Assembly (NCBI GenBank): GCA_029945495.1
Contig: JAQSCR010000626.1
Span: forward strand, 1 to 7,208
Length of the DNA stretch: 7,208 bases
Direction: 5' to 3'
DNA from: Pseudolabrys sp.
Lineage (GTDB): Bacteria > Pseudomonadota > Alphaproteobacteria > Rhizobiales > Xanthobacteraceae
Every line of letters begins with the position of its first letter. Position 1 is the stretch's first letter. This document shows, piece after piece, positions 4,849 to 7,208 of this stretch. Under the pieces are notes generated by a model that was given only the letters and a program-made list of their open reading frames with translations, made no database searches and was not told the origin of the DNA. Made by a program: the position numbers and the translations under genes.

Positions 4849-5340
4849 TCATTTCACACGGCGGAGCGTCGGGCGTTCGCCGTCCAGAAAACTTTTGATC
4901 TGCGCCCGCGCCCGCGCCAGGCGCGACATCACGGTGCCGATCGGTACGCCCTGCACATCGGCGACTTCGCGGTAGCTCAGGCCCTCGAGCACGACCAGCA
5001 GCAGCGCGTGACGCTGGTCTTCCACCAGGCTCGCCAGTGCGCGCTCGATATCGCGCGCCCCCGATTCCGGGCTGGAAGCGTCCGGCGCGTCGTTGTCCTC
5101 GATCGATGACATCGCCGGCCGCCGTGCCAGCGAACGCAGCCGGTTGCGGTTGAGGTTGGTCAGGATCGTGTACATCCAGCTGCGCACGTCGCCGCCGAGG
5201 AACAGGTGCTCCGAACGCAACGCCCGCACCAAAGTGTCCTGCACCAGGTCGTCGGCAATGTCGGCGTCCCGCGTCAGCGCCCTCGCATAGCGGCGCAGCG
5301 CCGGGATCGTCAGTTCAACGCTTTGCCGGAACGTGGCCAA
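4849..5340 (-). CDS. ECF-type RNA polymerase sigma factor
   Basis: A 163-residue two-domain sigma factor. Region 2 spans about residues 10-72 (LRRYARALTRDADIADDLVQDTLVRAL, then VRSWMYTILTNLNRNRLRS, the core-binding and -10-recognising helices). An acidic Ser/Asp linker (78-95) follows, then region 4 at about 97-150 with the helix-turn-helix LSYREVADVQGVPIGTVMSRLARAR (121-145) for -35 contact. The frame stays open much further upstream (to 5709) but becomes unlike any sigma factor. I chose TTG at 5340 because AGGAG lies about 5 nt before it and the protein then begins exactly where the family does (TFRQSVELTIPALRRYARAL). No ATG or GTG near this point is in frame. The downstream anti-sigma gene shows the usual cognate-pair arrangement. 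The ECF subgroup and regulon cannot be assigned by eye. Confidence 0.93.
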   Translation of the reverse strand: MATFRQSVELTIPALRRYARALTRDADIADDLVQDTLVRALRSEHLFLGGDVRSWMYTILTNLNRNRLRSLARRPAMSSIEDNDAPDASSPESGARDIERALASLVEDQRHALLLVVLEGLSYREVADVQGVPIGTVMSRLARARAQIKSFLDGERPTLRRVK

Positions 5341-5433
5341 AGGCTCTCCTTGGTGAACGTCGTCCGAAGACTTCGGGCCGGTGGGCCAGCCTATCCCAGA
5401 CTGGCAAAGACTGGCGCCGCCGGAAGCCCTGAT

Positions 5434-5470
5434 GGTTAGGAGAACCCCACGGCCCGGGACATATTCCCGG
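5434..5470. promoter_or_regulatory. palindromic sites in the sigma/fabI divergent region
   Basis: Within the 244-bp divergent region a near-ideal dyad CCGGGA-N5-TCCCGG lies at 5454-5470. Just beside it is a short repeat GGTT-N5-AACC at 5434-5446. The dyad is about 115-130 bp upstream of both start codons, and a locally AT-rich patch (5471-5487, with tandem GAATT) follows on the fabI side. It could be an operator for either gene or part of an autoregulated sigma promoter. I found no clear ECF-type -35/-10 pair on the minus strand. Confidence 0.3.
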
Positions 5471-5512
5471 AAATGAATTGAATTAACGGCTTTTCGGCCC
5501 CAGGCTGCCGGT

Positions 5513-5540
5513 TTGCTTGATGGTCCTGACACCCTATGCC
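5513..5540 (+). promoter_or_regulatory. possible fabI promoter
   Basis: TTGCTT (5513-5518) and TATGCC (5535-5540) are 16 bp apart. Each matches the sigma-70 consensus only partly. The position gives a fabI leader of about 35-40 nt, which contains a hairpin pairing CCGGC (5553-5557) with GCCGG (5563-5567) just before the GAGGA ribosome binding site. Confidence 0.3.
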
Positions 5541-5584
5541 ATACGGAGCCGACCGGCTTTCGGCCGGCGATCACGAGGACGGCA

Positions 5585-6397
5585 ATGGCGGAAATCTCAG
5601 GTCTGATGCGCGGCAAACGCGGGCTGATCATGGGCGTCGCCAATAACCGCTCGATCGCCTGGGGCATCGCCCGCGCCTGCCGCGACCACGGCGCCGATCT
5701 GGCTTTCACCTACCAGGGCGACGCCCTGAAAAAGCGCGTCGAGCCGCTGGCCGAGGAGGTCGACGGGCTGGTGGTCGGCCATTGCGACGTCACCGATCCG
5801 GCTTCCCTCGACGCGGTGTTTGCCGCGGTGAAGCAGGCCTGGGGTTCGCTCGATTTTGTCGTTCACGCCATCGCGTTCTCGGACAAGGATCAGCTCGACG
5901 GCCGCTATGTCGACACCACGGAAGAAAACTTCACCAAGACCATGCTGATCAGCTGCTATTCGTTCACGGCGATCGCGCAGCGCGCCGAGAAGCTGATGAC
6001 CAATGGCGGCTCGATGCTGACGCTGACCTATTACGGCGCCGAGAAATGGATGCCGCATTACAACGTCATGGGTCTGGCCAAGTCGGCGCTGGAATCCTCG
6101 GTGCGCTATATGGCGGCCGATCTCGGCGTCAAGAATATCCGCGTCAACGCCATCTCGGCGGGCCCGATCAAGACTTTGGCTGCCTCGGGGATAGGCGACT
6201 TCCGCTATATCCTGAAGTGGAACGAGTACAACACGCCGCTGCGCCGCAACGTGACGCTGGAAGACGTCGGCAAGGCCGGCGTGTTCTTCCTGTCCGACCT
6301 GTCGAGCGGCGTCACCGGCGAAATCCAGCACGTCGATGCCGGCTACCACATCGTCGGCATCAAGCATCCGGACGCGCCGGACTTCACGGTCAAGTAA
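5585..6397 (+). CDS. fabI: enoyl-[acyl-carrier-protein] reductase (FabI)
   Basis: A 270-residue atypical SDR that reduces the trans-2-enoyl-ACP double bond, the last step of each fatty-acid elongation cycle, in the cytoplasm as a tetramer. The FabI form of the nucleotide motif is present: G17-VANN-RSIAWGIA (17-29). The catalytic Tyr-x6-Lys is Tyr159 and Lys166 (YNVMGLAK), with the second tyrosine at 149; each is offset by three from E. coli Tyr156, Lys163 and Tyr146. SAGPIKTLAASGIGDF is the mobile substrate-binding loop where triclosan-type inhibitors bind, and the C-terminal VDAGYHIVG is standard. The ATG at 5585 has GAGGA 5 nt upstream; the frame is open further upstream but not conserved-looking. 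Six bases separate it from the phosphatase gene, so they are co-transcribed. Alphaproteobacteria often carry two FabI paralogues, so this need not be the only one. Confidence 0.97.
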   Translation: MAEISGLMRGKRGLIMGVANNRSIAWGIARACRDHGADLAFTYQGDALKKRVEPLAEEVDGLVVGHCDVTDPASLDAVFAAVKQAWGSLDFVVHAIAFSDKDQLDGRYVDTTEENFTKTMLISCYSFTAIAQRAEKLMTNGGSMLTLTYYGAEKWMPHYNVMGLAKSALESSVRYMAADLGVKNIRVNAISAGPIKTLAASGIGDFRYILKWNEYNTPLRRNVTLEDVGKAGVFFLSDLSSGVTGEIQHVDAGYHIVGIKHPDAPDFTVK

Positions 6398-6403
6398 ATC
6401 ATT

Positions 6404-7003
6404 ATGGGATCGCCGACGGTCTATTACATCCGTCACGGCGAGACCGACTGGAACGTCGCCGGACGGCTGCAGGGCCATCGCGACATTCCGCTCAACGACA
6501 AAGGCCGCGGCCAGGCCACCCATTGCGGCGCGGTGCTGCGCGATCTGTTCGCGCGCGAAGGCCGCGATCCGGCAAGCCTCGATTATGTCTCCAGTCCGCT
6601 CGGGCGCGCCACCGAGACGATGGAATTGGCGCGCGCCGCGCTCGGCCTGCCGGCGGCGGGTTACATCCTTGAGCCGCAATTGATCGAGCTCGCCTTCGGC
6701 GAGTGGGAAGGCTCGACCATCGCGCTGCTGCACCAGAACGATCCGGTGCGCATTTCCCAGCGCGAGCACGACAAATGGCATTTCCAGCCGCCCGGCGGCG
6801 AGAGCTATGAGATGGTCGCCGCCCGCATGCGCCTCTGGCACGACGGCCTGACCCGCGACACGGTCGCCGCGGCCCATGGCGGCACCTGCCGCGGGCTGAT
6901 GGCCTGCCTCGGCATCGCCAAGCCGGCGGCGGCGCCGCTGATCGATATCGATCAGGGCGTCGTTTACGTGTTTCAGGGCGATAAACTGACGCGATACGCC
7001 TAA
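6404..7003 (+). CDS. histidine phosphatase family protein (phosphoglycerate mutase-like)
   Basis: A 199-residue cytoplasmic member of the branch-1 histidine phosphatase superfamily. The RHGET motif is at residues 10-14, with His11 as the phosphorylated nucleophile and Arg10 beside it. Further catalytic-pocket residues are Arg68 (SSPLGRATET), Glu95 (LIELAFGEWEG) and His158 (AAHGGT). At 199 residues it lacks the insertions of true 2,3-bisphosphoglycerate-dependent mutase (about 230-250), so a phosphatase role is more likely than glycolytic mutase; databases often call such proteins 'phosphoglycerate mutase' or GpmB-like. Substrate unknown. The ATG follows the fabI stop by 6 nt, and there is no strong Shine-Dalgarno in the gap, which suggests translational coupling. 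aroC begins 64 bp downstream. I recall the order fabI-phosphatase-aroC in Bradyrhizobium relatives, which would support a stable operon but does not define the substrate. Confidence 0.93.
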   Translation: MGSPTVYYIRHGETDWNVAGRLQGHRDIPLNDKGRGQATHCGAVLRDLFAREGRDPASLDYVSSPLGRATETMELARAALGLPAAGYILEPQLIELAFGEWEGSTIALLHQNDPVRISQREHDKWHFQPPGGESYEMVAARMRLWHDGLTRDTVAAAHGGTCRGLMACLGIAKPAAAPLIDIDQGVVYVFQGDKLTRYA

Positions 7004-7067
7004 ATACCCCGCGATTTGACCCCCGCAAGGCTGCGCGGTACGAAACCCCGCAACCCTTGGACCCCCC

Positions 7068-7208
7068 ATGTCGTTCAACACCTTCGGCCATCTTTTCCGG
7101 TTCACCAGCTTCGGCGAAAGCCACGGGGCGGCGATCGGCTGCGTGGTCGATGGCTGCCCGCCGCGCATTCCGCTGTCTGAGGCCGACCTCCAGGTCCACC
7201 TCGACAAG
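7068..7208 (+). CDS. aroC: chorismate synthase, N-terminal fragment (cut by window end)
   Basis: The first 47 codons of chorismate synthase, which eliminates phosphate from 5-enolpyruvylshikimate 3-phosphate to give chorismate using reduced FMN, the last common step towards aromatic amino acids, folate and quinones. The start MSFNTFGHLFRFTSFGESHG is diagnostic: the GESHG signature, with the conserved catalytic-region His at residue 19, is followed by AAIGCVVDGCPPRIPL. The frame is open to the window edge with no defect; the full protein is about 360 residues. The ATG at 7068 is preceded by a C-rich stretch with only a weak TTGGA near 7057-7061 as ribosome binding site. The 64-bp gap after the phosphatase gene holds no convincing terminator, only a small CGCA-AGGC-TGCG hairpin at 7024-7035, so readthrough is likely. 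Confidence 0.97.
   Translation, partial: MSFNTFGHLFRFTSFGESHGAAIGCVVDGCPPRIPLSEADLQVHLDK

Noticed and set aside
4849..5709. A 286-residue version of the sigma factor starting at 5709
   Set aside because: Residues upstream of the TTG at 5340 do not look like a sigma factor, overlap fabI, and the Shine-Dalgarno AGGAG sits right before the TTG.
7003..7067. A terminator between the phosphatase gene and aroC
   Set aside because: Only a 4-bp CGCA/TGCG hairpin without a T tract is present.
5597..7207. A 536-residue open frame on the minus strand antisense to fabI, the phosphatase gene and aroC
   Set aside because: The opposite strand encodes three unmistakable enzymes. Long antisense frames are common in high-GC genomes because the codon bias leaves few stops, and the translation has no recognisable domain.

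Overview
The window reads as a GC-rich alphaproteobacterial chromosome segment, most likely from Hyphomicrobiales (the Bradyrhizobium / Rhodopseudomonas / Pseudolabrys neighbourhood). The grounds are high-GC third codon positions, the style of the proteins (an RT0821/Lpp0805 surface lipoprotein, a zinc-less DnaJ, a FabI of 270 residues) and REP-like intergenic repeats with 'CGTCATTCCGGG' and 'CCCGTCATCCT' arms that I recall from this group. No phage, plasmid, transposase, CRISPR, rRNA or tRNA sequence was seen. It looks like ordinary core chromosome, apart from the unexplained first 546 bases.

Layout. Positions 1-546 hold no convincing protein gene. Roughly 1-320 is rich in potential RNA hairpins, two of them perfect stems capped by GNRA tetraloops, followed by a nested dyad at 335-387. 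A probable promoter and a leader with two mutually exclusive hairpins then precede a small Cys/His protein (547-768, +). Facing it on the minus strand are an SDR oxidoreductase (781-1533) and, upstream of it, pdxH (1617-2258), separated by a REP-like palindrome. A surface lipoprotein gene (about 2273-2794, +) diverges from pdxH. A double REP-like hairpin (2800-2905) lies between it and a CbpA-type dnaJ (3006-4025, +). dnaJ converges on a minus-strand two-gene unit: an ECF-type sigma factor (4849-5340, TTG start) followed by its membrane anti-sigma factor (4032-4832). A 244-bp divergent region separates the sigma gene from fabI (5585-6397, +), a histidine-phosphatase gene (6404-7003, +) and the start of aroC (7068 to the window end, +).

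How the genes work together. pdxH makes pyridoxal phosphate; fabI closes the fatty-acid elongation cycle; aroC makes chorismate. These are housekeeping functions. The sigma/anti-sigma pair is a self-contained envelope or stress sensing module, and dnaJ (J domain, no zinc finger) is a chaperone partner of DnaK. The fabI-phosphatase pair is almost certainly co-transcribed (6-nt gap), and aroC may be read through from it.

The observations most worth a second look are the structured RNA candidate at the start of the window and the alternative hairpins covering the ribosome binding site of the small Cys/His gene. Everything here was read by eye; no folding, database or promoter software was run.
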